DNA from: Marinilabiliales bacterium
Lineage (GTDB): Bacteria > Bacteroidota > Bacteroidia > Bacteroidales > ML635J-15
Direction: 5' to 3'
Assembly (NCBI GenBank): GCA_002869385.1
Contig: PKTB01000010.1
Coordinates: forward strand, 1-64,000
DNA: 64,000 nt
Positions 28,601 to 39,602 of this stretch are shown one piece after another (positions within the stretch are counted from its first letter, which is position 1; the number at the start of each line of letters is the position of its first letter). Below the pieces are notes generated by a model. The model ran no database searches. It was not told the origin of the DNA and was given only the letters and a program-made list of their open reading frames with translations. The position numbers and the translations under genes were made by a program.

Positions 28601-31600
28601 AATTGCATGGGATTATGAGGATGGTAATGGTAATACATTAACTCAAATTCAGGATGTTATTGTTACAGACCTTACTGGACCAGTTCCAGACCTTGCAGTT
28701 TTGGACCCTGTAAGTGGTTCTTGTGAAGTAACGTAACTTATTGCACCTACAGCTACAGATAATTGTGCAGGAGCAATAACAGGCACAACAGATGAAGTGT
28801 TTCCAATAGAAGCAACAACAATGGTAGAGTGGACTTATGATGATGGCAATGGTAATTTTACTATTCAAACCCAATTAGTAATTATTGAGGATGTGACAGC
28901 TCCTGTACCGGATTTAGCCGTACTGGATGATGTTAGTGGAGAATGTGAAGTAATATCATTAGAAGAACCAACAGCTACAGATGATTGTTCTGCAGAAGTA
29001 ATTGTTTCAAATGATGCTGTTTTCCCAATTACTACATTAGGAACAAATGTGGTTACTTGGACATACGAAGATGCCAATGGTAATACTGCTACCCAAACTC
29101 AAAATGTCATTATTGAAGATAATACCGATCCTGTATTTGCTACACTTGAAGATATTACTGTCTCAACAAGTTTAGCATCTTGTGATGCGAATTTGTCAGT
29201 AACAAATGTTTATTATATTCCTGTTGGTCAATTGTCTGGATTTTCTTTAGGTACCGGACCAGCTTGCGGTTTTGGAAATGAGGCAGATATTTGTGGAGCA
29301 AGCGGAAACCTTAGTTGGACATCTATAGAGTCTACTGTGCCAAGTAGTGTCGTTATTGAGTTATTCCAGGTTGCTAATACATGGGGAACTGGAAACCCAA
29401 CAGAATTTAATGGGGTAGCTGCCGATACATACGACAGCCCGTTTGATATTTGTACACCAACAATAGTTGAGATAAATCTATCACCAGATGACTATATTGT
29501 TGGAGGAGTAAACACATTGATGATTTCTGCATTAGATTGTATAGCCATTAGTGAAAATCCAGATCCTGCATGGACCCCACTTTCATACGCTAAAGTAACA
29601 GTTGAAGTCACTGGATTACCTGAGCCTGATGTTACTGATAATTGTGGCATTGAAAGTTTAACGAATGATTTGGTTCCTCCTTTAGGAATTGGTGATCATG
29701 TAATTACCTGGACTGCAACTGATTTTGCCGGAAACTCAGCAAGTGCAACACAAAATGTGACAGTTGCTGATCTTGTAGGACCAACACCGGATGTTGCTGA
29801 ATTGCCTGATGTAAATGAACCTTGTGAAATAATATCACTTACAGAACCAACAGCTACCGACAATTGTGGTGGAGTGGTTACTATAACATCTGATGCTGTA
29901 TTACCAATTACTGAGAATACAACAGTAACCTGGACATACGAAGATGAAAATGGCAATATAACCACACAAGAGCAAATCATAATAATTGACGATGAACTTC
30001 CTGTTCCGGATGAACTTATTTTGACAGATATTGAAGAATCATGTTCTGTAGAATCAATTACTTATCCTACGGCAACAGATAATTGTCTTGGAACAATTAC
30101 TGGAGTTCCTGATATTGCTCCTCCTTACAATGTGTCTACAACAGTAACTTGGACTTATGATGATGGACATGGAAACAATGTTACTCAGACACAGAATATT
30201 ATTGTTAATGATATGGTTCCTCCTGCACCTGATATGCCAATTCTTGACGTTTTAACAGCAGAGTGTTCAATTGAACCCGTTGCCCCAACTGCAACCGACA
30301 ACTGCTCAGGCGAAATTACTGGTGTGTCAAACACTGTATTTCCAATTGACGTACAAGGAACTACAGTAATTGAATGGAGTTACGAAGATTCTAATGGTAA
30401 CATTAGCTATCAAGATCAAACGATTATTATAGAAGATGTAACACCTCCAGTTATAGAAGCTCTTGACGCTATTGAAGTTAGTACAGGAGAATTAACTTGT
30501 GATTGGGATGATTTTGCTAGTTTAGTAGCACCAACTGCAACAGATAATTGTGGAATGGGTACTGTAACTCATGATTTAGTTGATCCACTTGCAGTAGGGA
30601 CTCATACTATTACTTGGACAGCTACTGATGCTGCTGGTAATGTAAGTACAACTACCCAAGAAATAGAAGTTTTAGACCTTACAGCACCTGTACCTGATGT
30701 CGCTGTACTTCCTGATCTTGAAGATAACTGTAAGATTACATCATGGACTGAACCTACTGCTACAGATGGATGTTTTGGTACAGTTACAGGTGTACCTGAT
30801 GTTTCTTTACCAATTCTTGAAAGTACAACTATAACTTGGACTTATACTGATGATAATTCTAACGAAGTAACACAAACACAAACAGTAATTATAGGGCATG
30901 ATATTCCACCTACACCAGATGTAGAGGAATTAGATGACTTTATTGCTTCATGTGAAGTAACTTCAATAGATCCTCCTACTGCAACTTCTGAATGTGCAGA
31001 GCCAATAGAAGGAACAACTGATGCGGTATTCCCAATTACAGAGCAAGGAAGTACAATAATAACATGGACTTATACAGATGAGTTTTGTAATGTTGCTACA
31101 CAGAACCAGTATGTGTTTGTGATGGATTATAATGATCCTGTACCTGATGTATCAAGTCTTCCTGTAATAACTGTTTGTGATGAGTTGACTGAATTAACTC
31201 CTCCAACAGCAACAGACGATTGTTCTGGCAGTGTTACTGGCGTTCAAAGTTTTGGTTTACCATTAACTGCTTCAACAACATTGACTTGGACATATACTGA
31301 TGCTAATGTAAATAGTGCAGTTCAGTTTCAATCAGTAGTAATTAACACAGCTGATGTTACTGTTACTAACGAAAGTCCAACCCTTATTGCGAATGCAGAA
31401 GGAGCAACTTACCAATGGTTAGATTGTGATGATGGCTATGCCCCGATAAGTGGTGAGACGAATCAAATTTTTGTTGCTACAGAAGATGGAAATTATGCTG
31501 TTGAAGTTACACAAAACGGATGTACAGATATTTCAGATTGTATTAGTGTGACAAATTCAGGAATAAACATATCTTCTGCTAATGGTATTAACGTTTACCC

Positions 31601-31811
31601 TAATCCAACATCAGGAATTTTAAATGTTGAATTAGCTAAACTTGATGAGACATCATGGAAGCTGGTTAACGTTACAGGTCAGGTTGTTTTGGAAGGAAAT
31701 TCATCGGATGACAGGTTCTCTGTCAATATGGAAAATCTTTCTCCGGGAGTTTACGTTCTTAATATTCAGCAAAATGATAAGGTATTTACAAAGCGAATTG
31801 TACGCAAATAG
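25674..31811 (+). CDS. Giant HYR-repeat T9SS surface protein, one in-frame TAA
   Basis: The frame has 2046 codons with one TAA at 28734-28736 (codon 1021). The order is: signal peptide (TLAGAQ), a PPC-type beta-sandwich (about 35-155), then some 20 HYR/Ig-like repeats of about 75-80 residues beginning PVPDLAVLDD and carrying CEVTSLxxPTATDxCGG and TTVVTWTYxDxNGN. Two longer inserted domains (near 310-470 and 1160-1310) are divergent copies of each other. A final Ig-like unit and a T9SS type A sorting domain (INVYPNPTSGILNVE ... RIVRK) follow. Across the stop the repeat reads CEVT-stop-LIAPTATD, so the lost residue is Ser (TCA to TAA). The expected role is adhesion or surface structure. Confidence 0.8.
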
Positions 31812-31834
31812 ATATTTTTAAACTACTAAATTAA

Positions 31835-31862
31835 GGGCGATATTATAATCGCCCTTTTTTTG
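31835..31862 (+). terminator. Terminator of the giant surface protein gene
   Basis: A 7-bp perfect stem GGGCGAT / ATCGCCC with an ATTATA loop is followed by a run of seven T, 23 nt past the stop. Confidence 0.8.
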
Positions 31863-31912
31863 TAATTAAAAAAGTGTAAATTTACCATGAAGAATAATCA
31901 TTGTTAACCTAA

Positions 31913-33133
31913 ATGAGTCTAAAAATAAAGTATTAGGCTAAGATTAATCTGTTTTTGTATGGATTATTATTGGTTATTACACCATTTCTCTTGCTCCAAA
32001 ACTATCTACAGGATTTAATAGGTAAGCTCTCTAAAATTAGTTTTGTTTTTATCGGAAAAGAAATTCCATTTTTTTTAGTTCTGGTAGCAATAATGTTTAT
32101 CGTAGTTGGATTTATTTTAGCGAAGAACTTTACGAAAAAAAGATTATATGGGACATTGGTTGTTGTATCAATGTTTATAATTGGATATAGTACTAGTGAT
32201 TATTATTTTGGACATCATTTTTATGATATACAGCATAATTGGCATTACTTTTCTTATGCAATTTATACCTGGTTGGTTTGGAGGGCATTTAAAGAAAAAG
32301 GTTTATCCGTTGAAAAGATTATTCTTAGAACATTTTTATTAGCCTTATCTATTTCAATAATGGATGAGGTAATACAAGTTTTCATTTCTAATAGAATATT
32401 TGACCTTTCTGATGTGTCTAAGGACCTTTGGGGCTGTATGATTGGACAGGTATTTATTCATTCAATTATTTTTGATTGGAAATATATAGATATAAGTAAA
32501 GTGTTTCCTATATCAAGGAAAAACTGGTCAAAAGAACCGTCAAGATTGTTAATCATTGAAATTTTATTTGCTTGGGTTTTTATTAATGTTTCTGCAGTGT
32601 TATCAGATTCTGAATTTGTAACTCAGGTTGTATTTTTTACTGTTTTGTTCTTTTTTGCACTAGTTCTTTTATTTCAAATGTTAGGGAAGAAGAAACAAAG
32701 ATATATTGCAATTGTAATATTTGGATTATTAATTTTATACCCTATAGCAAGAATTTCTTTTACAAAACCAAAAGTAGAATATATTACCGAAAATCTTATT
32801 ATTTATAAAGGTGTTCCAATTGCATATTTTGATGTTATGGTTTATCCAAACGGTACATTCAGACCTGTAGACAAAAAATCAAGCTTTAACACACGTGATA
32901 AAAAGAAAATAGAAGAATTTGATATGGATATACTCCTTTTGGCAACAGGTTCAAAAGGGGATGGAGGAAAAGGTTTCAATGATCAGTTAAATGTTGAGCT
33001 TGTGTATAATTCAACAACAAAAAAGGTATATCAAATTATAAAATTGCCAACAAAAGAAGCCTGTAAAATGTACAATAAACTTGCTGATGAAGGTAAATGT
33101 GTATTAATGATAATTCACAATTCACAATTATGA
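31913..33133 (+). CDS. VanZ-like integral membrane protein with an early in-frame TAG
   Basis: The best start is ATG 31913, giving MSLKIKY-stop-AKINLFLYGLLL; a TAG at 31934-31936 (codon 8) interrupts it. Without that ATG the only starts are TTG 31955 or a late ATG, so GAG to TAG is the likely history. The N-terminal half has about five membrane segments and a VanZ-like pattern (WHYFSYAIYTWLVWRAF, MDEVIQVFISNRIFDLSDVSKDLWG). The C-terminal half has two more membrane segments and a soluble domain. VanZ-family proteins are linked to envelope stress or teicoplanin resistance elsewhere; the role here is unknown. It overlaps the next gene at ATGA. Confidence 0.65.
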
Positions 33134-34035
33134 AAGGAGATAAATATATAGCAGTAATTATATATGGGTTTTATACCTTTCTAATATTGTTTGGCTTAGC
33201 AAGTATTATGCGGCCAAATTGGCTTGAAGATTTAGCTGTCGATGGTCGAAAAACAGAAGCGCAAACTTATGTTGAAAAAGGGAACCAATTGATGTATCAA
33301 GGAAAGTTTATGGAAGCAATTCAACAATATCAGAAAGCCTTGGAGATTGATACTACAAGTAAAAATATTTATGGAAATCTAGCGATTGCTTATTTGAATA
33401 TTGGGGATTTTGAAATGGCAGACGAGAACCTAAATGAAGTCGAAAAACGCTTAGAAGGATTAGATAGCATAGCAATGTTTTCAAGTTTGATTACTAGAGG
33501 AGATTTGGAAAAAGCAATTGGTTTTAGCAAAAACGGACAAAGGAAAAATCTCGAAAATGCATATTATTATTATGCGAAGGCGATTAACCTAATGCCATAC
33601 GAGGTCAAGATTATTTATAAACAAGCACATCTGGCTATGCAAATGGGTTTGGACAGCATTGCTATTCAAGGTTTTCAGAGAGGGATACTATATTATTCAA
33701 GACTGGAAACTATGTATTATGCAGCATTATATAAAGAATATATGAAAGCTGCAGATGATAAAGATGAACAAAAACTTGCTGATTTAGAATCCTGTATATA
33801 TTCAAAAGAACCAATTGATTGGAATAAGTATGATACTATTTCTTTAAGATCAACCTATATAGTGAACACGATGAAAGCAACAGCTTATTCTAATTTAGGA
33901 GAGTTGTATTACAGAAATGGTTATTTTGATGAAGCAAATAAGGCCTTCGAGAATTCTATTTCTATTAATTTAGGAATGTCTGCTGAAATCGAGAAAATTA
34001 AAGAAAGATATAAAAACCTGATTATAGATAAATAA
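33130..34035 (+). CDS. Membrane-anchored TPR protein
   Basis: The start chosen is ATG 33130, which overlaps the upstream stop (ATGA); an earlier in-frame ATG at 33097 lies inside the upstream gene. Residues 8-27 are a membrane segment. Tetratricopeptide repeats follow (EKGNQLMYQGKFMEAIQQYQKALEI; NLGELYYRNGYFDEANKAFENSI) to the end, about 300 residues. It probably acts as a periplasmic or cytoplasmic scaffold with the VanZ-like protein. The partner is unknown. Confidence 0.65.
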   Translation: MKGDKYIAVIIYGFYTFLILFGLASIMRPNWLEDLAVDGRKTEAQTYVEKGNQLMYQGKFMEAIQQYQKALEIDTTSKNIYGNLAIAYLNIGDFEMADENLNEVEKRLEGLDSIAMFSSLITRGDLEKAIGFSKNGQRKNLENAYYYYAKAINLMPYEVKIIYKQAHLAMQMGLDSIAIQGFQRGILYYSRLETMYYAALYKEYMKAADDKDEQKLADLESCIYSKEPIDWNKYDTISLRSTYIVNTMKATAYSNLGELYYRNGYFDEANKAFENSISINLGMSAEIEKIKERYKNLIIDK

Positions 34036-34065
34036 AAAAAGGCTATCTATTGATAGCCTTTTTCT
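34034..34065. terminator. Bidirectional terminator
   Basis: The stem GGCTATC / GATAGCC (loop TATT) is flanked by A-run and T-run and lies between converging genes. Confidence 0.75.
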
Positions 34066-34082
34066 TTACATGTTTTGATTTA

Positions 34083-36245
34083 TTATTTTCTAATATCCAT
34101 TTCTTCGATTAAATTTTTAGCTCCTGCATATTTATCAATAATAAATAAAGCATATCTAACGTCAAGGTTAATACATCTTTGAAGATTTTCTTCAAAATCA
34201 ATATCTCCAGACATCGCTTCGCTGTTACCATCAAATGCTAAACCAATTAAATGTCCTTCTCCATTAATTACTGGAGAACCTGAGTTCCCACCTGTAATAT
34301 CATTATCTGTAATAAAGCAAGTGACCAGTTCACCATCTTTATTTGCATATTGACCGAAATCTCCGGCATAATAAAGCTCTTTTAGTTTTTCAGGTACAAT
34401 AAACTCAGTTGAGTTTGGATCTTCTTTTTCAATAACACCTTTTAATGTTGTGTAGTAATTATAAGCAACGGCATCGCGAGGGTCATATTTTCCTACTTTA
34501 CCATAAGTAAGACGAATGGTAGAGTTTGCATCAGGATACATTAAGTTTCCTGTATTGATAGCTAAAATACCGTCAACAAATAATCTACGACCTTTTTCAA
34601 GACCTTCGCTATTTGTCCAAAATAGGCTGTTTACTTCGCGATACTTATTTATAATGCTAATACCTGCAGTCATTATTAAATCTTTCTTCAGTTTTTTAGC
34701 ATTTGGTTTTTCCAGAAAGGCATTGAAAGATTCCTCTGTTGCAAAAACAGACTTTTTAAATGCCGTTTCAACAAATTTATTGAAATCACCTTTGTATTTA
34801 CTTTCAATTGTCTGAAGAATCTCAGGGTGGAACTGTTTATCAAGATTGTTGTATGTATATTCAAACATTGCAGCAATTAATTTATTCTCAGTTTCTGCAT
34901 TGTAGTCTTTGTAGAAGTCTGCTGCAGCTTCTTTAACAGCAGCAATATTCTTATCTATTTTATCCTGATCTTTTGATTCTAAGGCACTAATTAAACCTGA
35001 ACATTGGTACGCAAAATATGGGAGTTCAGGGCCACTGATCAGACCTTCGATAAGGAACATTCTTGCTATTGCATAATCTTTGCGATTTTTATATGCATTC
35101 TCGATTAATCCTAATGCTTCAGCATATGCTGTTGTTTTGTTATTTTTTGCCCATTTCATATATTGTTTTTCAATATCTTTTTTCACAGCCATCGTGTTAA
35201 GCTGTTTTAGGGCTTTATTTTGTTGCTCAGAATATTTCCAGTAGTTTGAACAACGTGCATATTTTGATGCATATTGTATTCTAACTTTTTGACTTGCTTT
35301 CATTTCTTCTCTTAATATGTTAATCTTAACAGTTCTAATCTCGAAACGAAGTTTATTTGTGATATTCATAGTTTCTTCAAGTCCGTATGAAGTAATGTAT
35401 CTGTTAGTTGTTCCGGGAAATCCCATAACCATAGCAAAGTCTCCATCTTCAACACCTTTAACACTTACAGGAAGATAGTGTTTTGGTTTAAGTGGTACGT
35501 TCTCATCTGAGTAAGAAGCCGGGCTACCGTCAGGTGCAGTATAAATACGGAACATTGAGAAATCAGCAGTGTGTCTTGGCCATTCCCAATTATCTGTATC
35601 TCCACCAAATTTTCCCATTGCTGAAGGAGGAGTACCGACTAATCTAACGTCTTTATAAATAATATATACAAAAAGGAAAAATTGATTGTTATCAAACATA
35701 TCAGCAACATATGCATCATACTCAGTATCAGCAGTAGCTGCATTTGCAATTTCCTTTGATTTTTCTTTGATTTTTGTAGCACGCTCATCTTCTGTCATCT
35801 CATCTGTTAGCTCTGCTAAAATATCATCGGTAACATCTTCCATGCTAATTAAAATCGAAGCTGTTGTTCCGGGATTGGATAATTCCTGATCTTTTGAATA
35901 TGCCCAGAAACCATCTGCCAAATAATCATGCTCAACAGTTGAATGAGCCTGAATCATTCCATAACCACAGTGATGGTTTGTAAAAAATAAACCTTCATCT
36001 GAAACAATCTCACCTGTGCAAAAATGACGGAATGGAGCACCTTCGTTTCCTAAACCAACGATAGCGTCTTTAATACTTCCATTGTTTACATTGTAAATGT
36101 CTTCCGGAGTTAATTTAAACCCCATTGCTTTCATTTCTTCATAATTCTTACCTAACATTGATAAAAGCCACATGCCCTCATCAGCACGAAGGTTGAAATT
36201 AAAAAGGAAAGTCAATCCTAATAAAATTGTAAAAATCTTTTTCAT
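34083..36245 (-). CDS. S46-family dipeptidyl-peptidase, DPP7-like
   Basis: The 720-residue product has a signal peptide (LTFLFNFNLRA) and the S46 features: mature start DEGMWLLSMLGKNY, TNHHCGYG (catalytic His, about 91), GGDTDNWEWPRHTADFSMFR (catalytic Asp, about 225), and ITGGNSGSPVING (catalytic Ser near 655). The GLAFDGN loop carries Gly rather than the Arg of DPP11, which suggests hydrophobic P1 preference like DPP7. The C-terminal NIVEEMDIRK-like end is usual. These periplasmic enzymes release dipeptides for uptake. A paralog at 39603-41795 is about half identical by eye. Confidence 0.88.
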   Translation of the reverse strand: MKKIFTILLGLTFLFNFNLRADEGMWLLSMLGKNYEEMKAMGFKLTPEDIYNVNNGSIKDAIVGLGNEGAPFRHFCTGEIVSDEGLFFTNHHCGYGMIQAHSTVEHDYLADGFWAYSKDQELSNPGTTASILISMEDVTDDILAELTDEMTEDERATKIKEKSKEIANAATADTEYDAYVADMFDNNQFFLFVYIIYKDVRLVGTPPSAMGKFGGDTDNWEWPRHTADFSMFRIYTAPDGSPASYSDENVPLKPKHYLPVSVKGVEDGDFAMVMGFPGTTNRYITSYGLEETMNITNKLRFEIRTVKINILREEMKASQKVRIQYASKYARCSNYWKYSEQQNKALKQLNTMAVKKDIEKQYMKWAKNNKTTAYAEALGLIENAYKNRKDYAIARMFLIEGLISGPELPYFAYQCSGLISALESKDQDKIDKNIAAVKEAAADFYKDYNAETENKLIAAMFEYTYNNLDKQFHPEILQTIESKYKGDFNKFVETAFKKSVFATEESFNAFLEKPNAKKLKKDLIMTAGISIINKYREVNSLFWTNSEGLEKGRRLFVDGILAINTGNLMYPDANSTIRLTYGKVGKYDPRDAVAYNYYTTLKGVIEKEDPNSTEFIVPEKLKELYYAGDFGQYANKDGELVTCFITDNDITGGNSGSPVINGEGHLIGLAFDGNSEAMSGDIDFEENLQRCINLDVRYALFIIDKYAGAKNLIEEMDIRK

Positions 36246-36274
36246 CTTTCTAGTATTTATTCATATTTGGATAA

Positions 36275-36282
36275 CAAAAATA
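36275..36282 (-). promoter_or_regulatory. Bacteroidota -7 box (TATTTTTG)
   Basis: On the minus strand TATTTTTG fits TAnnTTTG, 30 nt before the start of the S46 peptidase gene. Confidence 0.45.
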
Positions 36283-36446
36283 ATTTAAATTTTGTCTTCA
36301 CCACTTTTTTTATGTTAATAAGAGCTTAAAATTTATTGGTTTTTATAGCAATGTAACCGATTTCTAAAGAAAATTGTTGAGAATTACACGAAATTTGTAT
36401 TTGATTAGTTAGATAATAATGGGTTCTTTTTCTAAAAGATAATTTA

Positions 36447-36454
36447 TAAATTTG
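36447..36454 (+). promoter_or_regulatory. Bacteroidota -7 box (TAAATTTG)
   Basis: TAAATTTG matches TAnnTTTG and lies 15 nt before the chosen ATG at 36470. Confidence 0.5.
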
Positions 36455-36469
36455 TCTAAAACTTATTTT

Positions 36470-37339
36470 ATGAAAAGAATACTCAGTATATTTATTTTTA
36501 TATCGATTATTTCTACAATTGTAAAGGCACAAGTCAATGTGCCATTAACATCTTCTGATCTTATGGATATTCAAAGAGAAAGGGATATTATGAAGATGAT
36601 GAACATTGACGTCTCTCAAACTTGGTTGTATCTTGTTAAAGACAATATGGTGTCTTCAAATAAATATCTTGTATCTGAGATTATTTATAATGAGTCCGGT
36701 TCTCCTGAAAAAATGGTGTTTTTTGACGAAGATATGCATGTTAAATCCTTTACAAAAGTGAAATACAATAAAAAGAACTTACCTTTTGAGGAGATACGGT
36801 TTACTTCAGATTCAAGCCTTTTAAATGGTATAATGTACATTTATGATAAAGATGATCTTCTTGAAAAACAAATCAATTATAATAATTCTGGAGATATAAT
36901 ATCTACATACAAGTATAGTCGTTTAAACGACACTGTGTTTATTGATGAATTCAATGGTTTGGATGATTTAGTAAGCAAAAGCTTTCTTATAATTGATTCA
37001 GGAGAAAGGACTGATTATATTAAAAAAATAGTTAAGATAAATACTTCAGACAATACTGTTGAAAAACAGATATTTGAATATGATGATATGTCTTTATTGA
37101 CAAAGAAAACAATAATTGAAGGGGAGAGTAACACCGGATATAAGACATTTGTTTATAATGATGATGGAGCTTTGGTTAAATCGTCTTTTTACACTGAAAA
37201 TAATGAGTTTGTCAATAGTACATCCTATGAGTATGATGATTATGGGAATGTTATTAGAATTATTGAAAGACAAGAAAAAGATAATAGCACTAAAGTTTTT
37301 GTTATAAATTATCTTACAAAAACACAAAATGAAGATTGA
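36470..37339 (+). CDS. Secreted protein with YD-like beta repeats
   Basis: The start at ATG 36470 gives a clean signal peptide (MKRILSIFIF ... TIVKAQ); an ATG 18 nt upstream would blunt it. The 289-residue body contains repeated short strands such as FEYDDMSLLTKKT, FVYNDDGALVKSS and YEYDDYGNVIRI, which recall RHS/YD or MORN-like repeats. The function is unknown; it is likely periplasmic or surface exposed. It overlaps the thioesterase gene by 11 nt, suggesting co-translation. Confidence 0.6.
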   Translation: MKRILSIFIFISIISTIVKAQVNVPLTSSDLMDIQRERDIMKMMNIDVSQTWLYLVKDNMVSSNKYLVSEIIYNESGSPEKMVFFDEDMHVKSFTKVKYNKKNLPFEEIRFTSDSSLLNGIMYIYDKDDLLEKQINYNNSGDIISTYKYSRLNDTVFIDEFNGLDDLVSKSFLIIDSGERTDYIKKIVKINTSDNTVEKQIFEYDDMSLLTKKTIIEGESNTGYKTFVYNDDGALVKSSFYTENNEFVNSTSYEYDDYGNVIRIIERQEKDNSTKVFVINYLTKTQNED

Positions 37340-38042
37340 GAAGCATAGAAAAAGGCAAATTATAACATCCTTTGATACTAATCGAGACAAAAGATTAAAG
37401 CTAAACAGTTTATTTCAGCATCTTTCAGAAATTGCTTGGGAACATGCAAAGATTTTAGGTGTAGGGTTTGAAGATTTTCATAGTACAAACAGATTTTGGG
37501 TATTAAACAGCATATCGGTTGAAGTAAATAAAATGCCTGTTTGGCAGGATGAGGTTGAGTTGGTTACATGGCCTTCAGGCTTATTAAAGTTGTTTTTTAC
37601 AAGAGAGTTCGAAGTGTTAGATAAAGATGGTGAAATTTTAGTAAAAGCTAGTTCAACATGGCTTATTGTTGATAGAAAATCGATGAGGCCTATAATCCCC
37701 AGAGATTATGATTATCTTGAGAAATATGCGTTAGAAAAGACAAGTCTTACAGGGCCGGTTAAAATTGAGATGCTTTCAAGTTTTGATAAAGTTGCAGAGA
37801 TAAGGTCCGAATATACTGATATAGACATGCACCAACATGTAAATAACTCTGTTTTTATAAGGTGGATAGAAAACAGTATTTCTTGCGAAGTATTGAAAGA
37901 CTCGTACTATTTTGGGATACAATTTATTAAAGAAATGAAAGTTGATAAAATTGCAGATGTATTACTTGATAAAAACAGTAATAAATTTGAAATAAAAAAC
38001 TCTGACAATAAAACACATGTCAGAGCTATATTTAAAGTTTAA
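37329..38042 (+). CDS. Acyl-ACP thioesterase (FatA-like)
   Basis: The 237-residue protein is a double hot-dog thioesterase of the acyl-ACP type: NSLFQHLSEIAWEHA near residue 26, FWVLNSISVEVNKMPVWQDEVELVTWP, and the catalytic-region DIDMHQHVNNSVFIRWIE (Asn and His in the second hot-dog). Such enzymes release fatty acids from acyl carrier protein in the cytoplasm. Bacteroidota versions are about 240-250 residues, so the length is full. The start overlaps the upstream gene. Confidence 0.85.
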   Translation: MKIEKHRKRQIITSFDTNRDKRLKLNSLFQHLSEIAWEHAKILGVGFEDFHSTNRFWVLNSISVEVNKMPVWQDEVELVTWPSGLLKLFFTREFEVLDKDGEILVKASSTWLIVDRKSMRPIIPRDYDYLEKYALEKTSLTGPVKIEMLSSFDKVAEIRSEYTDIDMHQHVNNSVFIRWIENSISCEVLKDSYYFGIQFIKEMKVDKIADVLLDKNSNKFEIKNSDNKTHVRAIFKV

Positions 38043-38086
38043 AACTTATGTTATTCCATCCACGATTTAAGCTTTTTTAAAACCAT

Positions 38087-39337
38087 TTATTTATCATTTT
38101 CCGGCAAATTCATTATTCGGGTTGCATGAGTTCCTTCGGGCTTAACTACTTTAATGATATTTTGATTTGTTGAAACATCTGGAGCAGCAGCAGTCCAAGT
38201 GTCATACTCGCCATAAATCATAATTGTTCTTTTTGCCTTTGTGTTAAGGAAATTTAATAAATCTTGAGATGTTTGAGCATAAAAGTCTGTGCGAGTATCT
38301 TGGTCTAAGAATATTTTATTAAAATATCCTTTTGCAGAAGGAATTGTCAGGTATTCTGATAATGTTTCGGTTTCGTAACCATAATAACCTAGTTCTTTTG
38401 CTGCTTGAACTAAAAATGGGAATATTGGTTCTGCACCTTCAATAGAAAAATAGTCAGGACCTGACACCGCAATTAGATGTTGAAATATCTTATCATCAGT
38501 TGCTTTAGATTTTGGAATTCGGTCTGTGTTTCCAACCCATTGCCAAAATGCAAAAGAGTATTCAAGAACGCAATACTCGAAAACCTCTTCAACAGGAATA
38601 CGGAAATTTAATTTTGCCAATTGAACATATTGTTGGAACATTGGTAATAAAGTTTCTCTTCTAGATAAAACTTCTATTTGGAATTTTGTTATTCTTTTTC
38701 TATCTTTTTTTGAACCGATATTATTGATAAAAGGCTCATGTCTACCATCTTCTAATGCCGTTGCCACAGGAGCGACGTAAGCAACAGTTACATCAACATC
38801 GTTTGGGTAGTACATTTGATATAATAAGCAGGTCTGCCCTCCTTTACTAATGCCGGTACTTACCCATTTGTTTTTATATAAATCACTAAATGCTTCTCTT
38901 ATTATATGATGATCTGAAGCAGCCAAACTAGTAGTTAGATACCCCCATTCTGTTTCTTCAGGTGCTGAGCCGGAGAAAAAGCGATGTTCTACACATATCT
39001 GATTAGCATTTAAAATCCTACTTAGTTCATTTACATAATTTTCGGACTCTGCATAATCCGCACTATAGCCTTCGGTTATATATACAACCGGTGCGTCATC
39101 ACTTTTGTGGCTTAAAAATACTCTTTGCTGAAAAGTTCATGCTTCTGGCACAGAAGGATCAAGGTATTGTTCAAAAATAATGAGGTACTTTTCTGCAAAA
39201 AATTCATTTGTTTCGAGTTTTTTTACAGAAACGACACCAGGAAGATTCTCCAATTGTGTTAAAAGTTCGGATGCGAAAGAATTAATTGAAAAAAAGATTA
39301 CAAAAATAAATAAAGAGATGTTTTTTAACTTGTTCAT
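38087..39337 (-). CDS. S37 (PS-10)-like secreted peptidase with one in-frame TGA
   Basis: The frame of 417 codons has a signal peptide (LFIFVIFFSINSFA) and one TGA at 39137-39139 (codon 67). Continuation reads TFQQRVFLSHK, and PS-10 family members have Gly before TFQQR, so GGA to TGA is probable. The catalytic serine motif is WVSTGISKGGQTCLLY (GxSKGG), with downstream GEYDTWTAA and HATRI supplying Asp and His of an alpha/beta-hydrolase triad. It probably releases N-terminal tripeptides in the periplasm and works with the two S46 dipeptidyl-peptidases beside it. Confidence 0.75.
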
Positions 39338-39552
39338 TTTTAAATAATTACAATAAATTTATTAGACATAGCTTTCAAGCTGAAATATATATAAATACGA
39401 AGAAAAATCGCAATTTATTTTATAATACATGTACAAATTTTATACATTTTTTTATTGAGCTGTTTTTTTAATTTTAAAACTACTTAAAAACCCAAGTTTT
39501 AGGATTTTGATATTAATAATTCTAAAATAAAATTATAGCAATAGCAAAGTTT

Positions 39553-39584
39553 AAAAAAAAGCACCTCAATGGGTGCTTTTTTTT
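39553..39584. terminator. Bidirectional-looking terminator
   Basis: The stem AAAAGCACC / GGGTGCTTTT with long A and T runs lies downstream of the leftward S46 gene (39603-41795). Confidence 0.75.
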
Positions 39585-39602
39585 AATATAAAGGGTTTAA
39601 TA

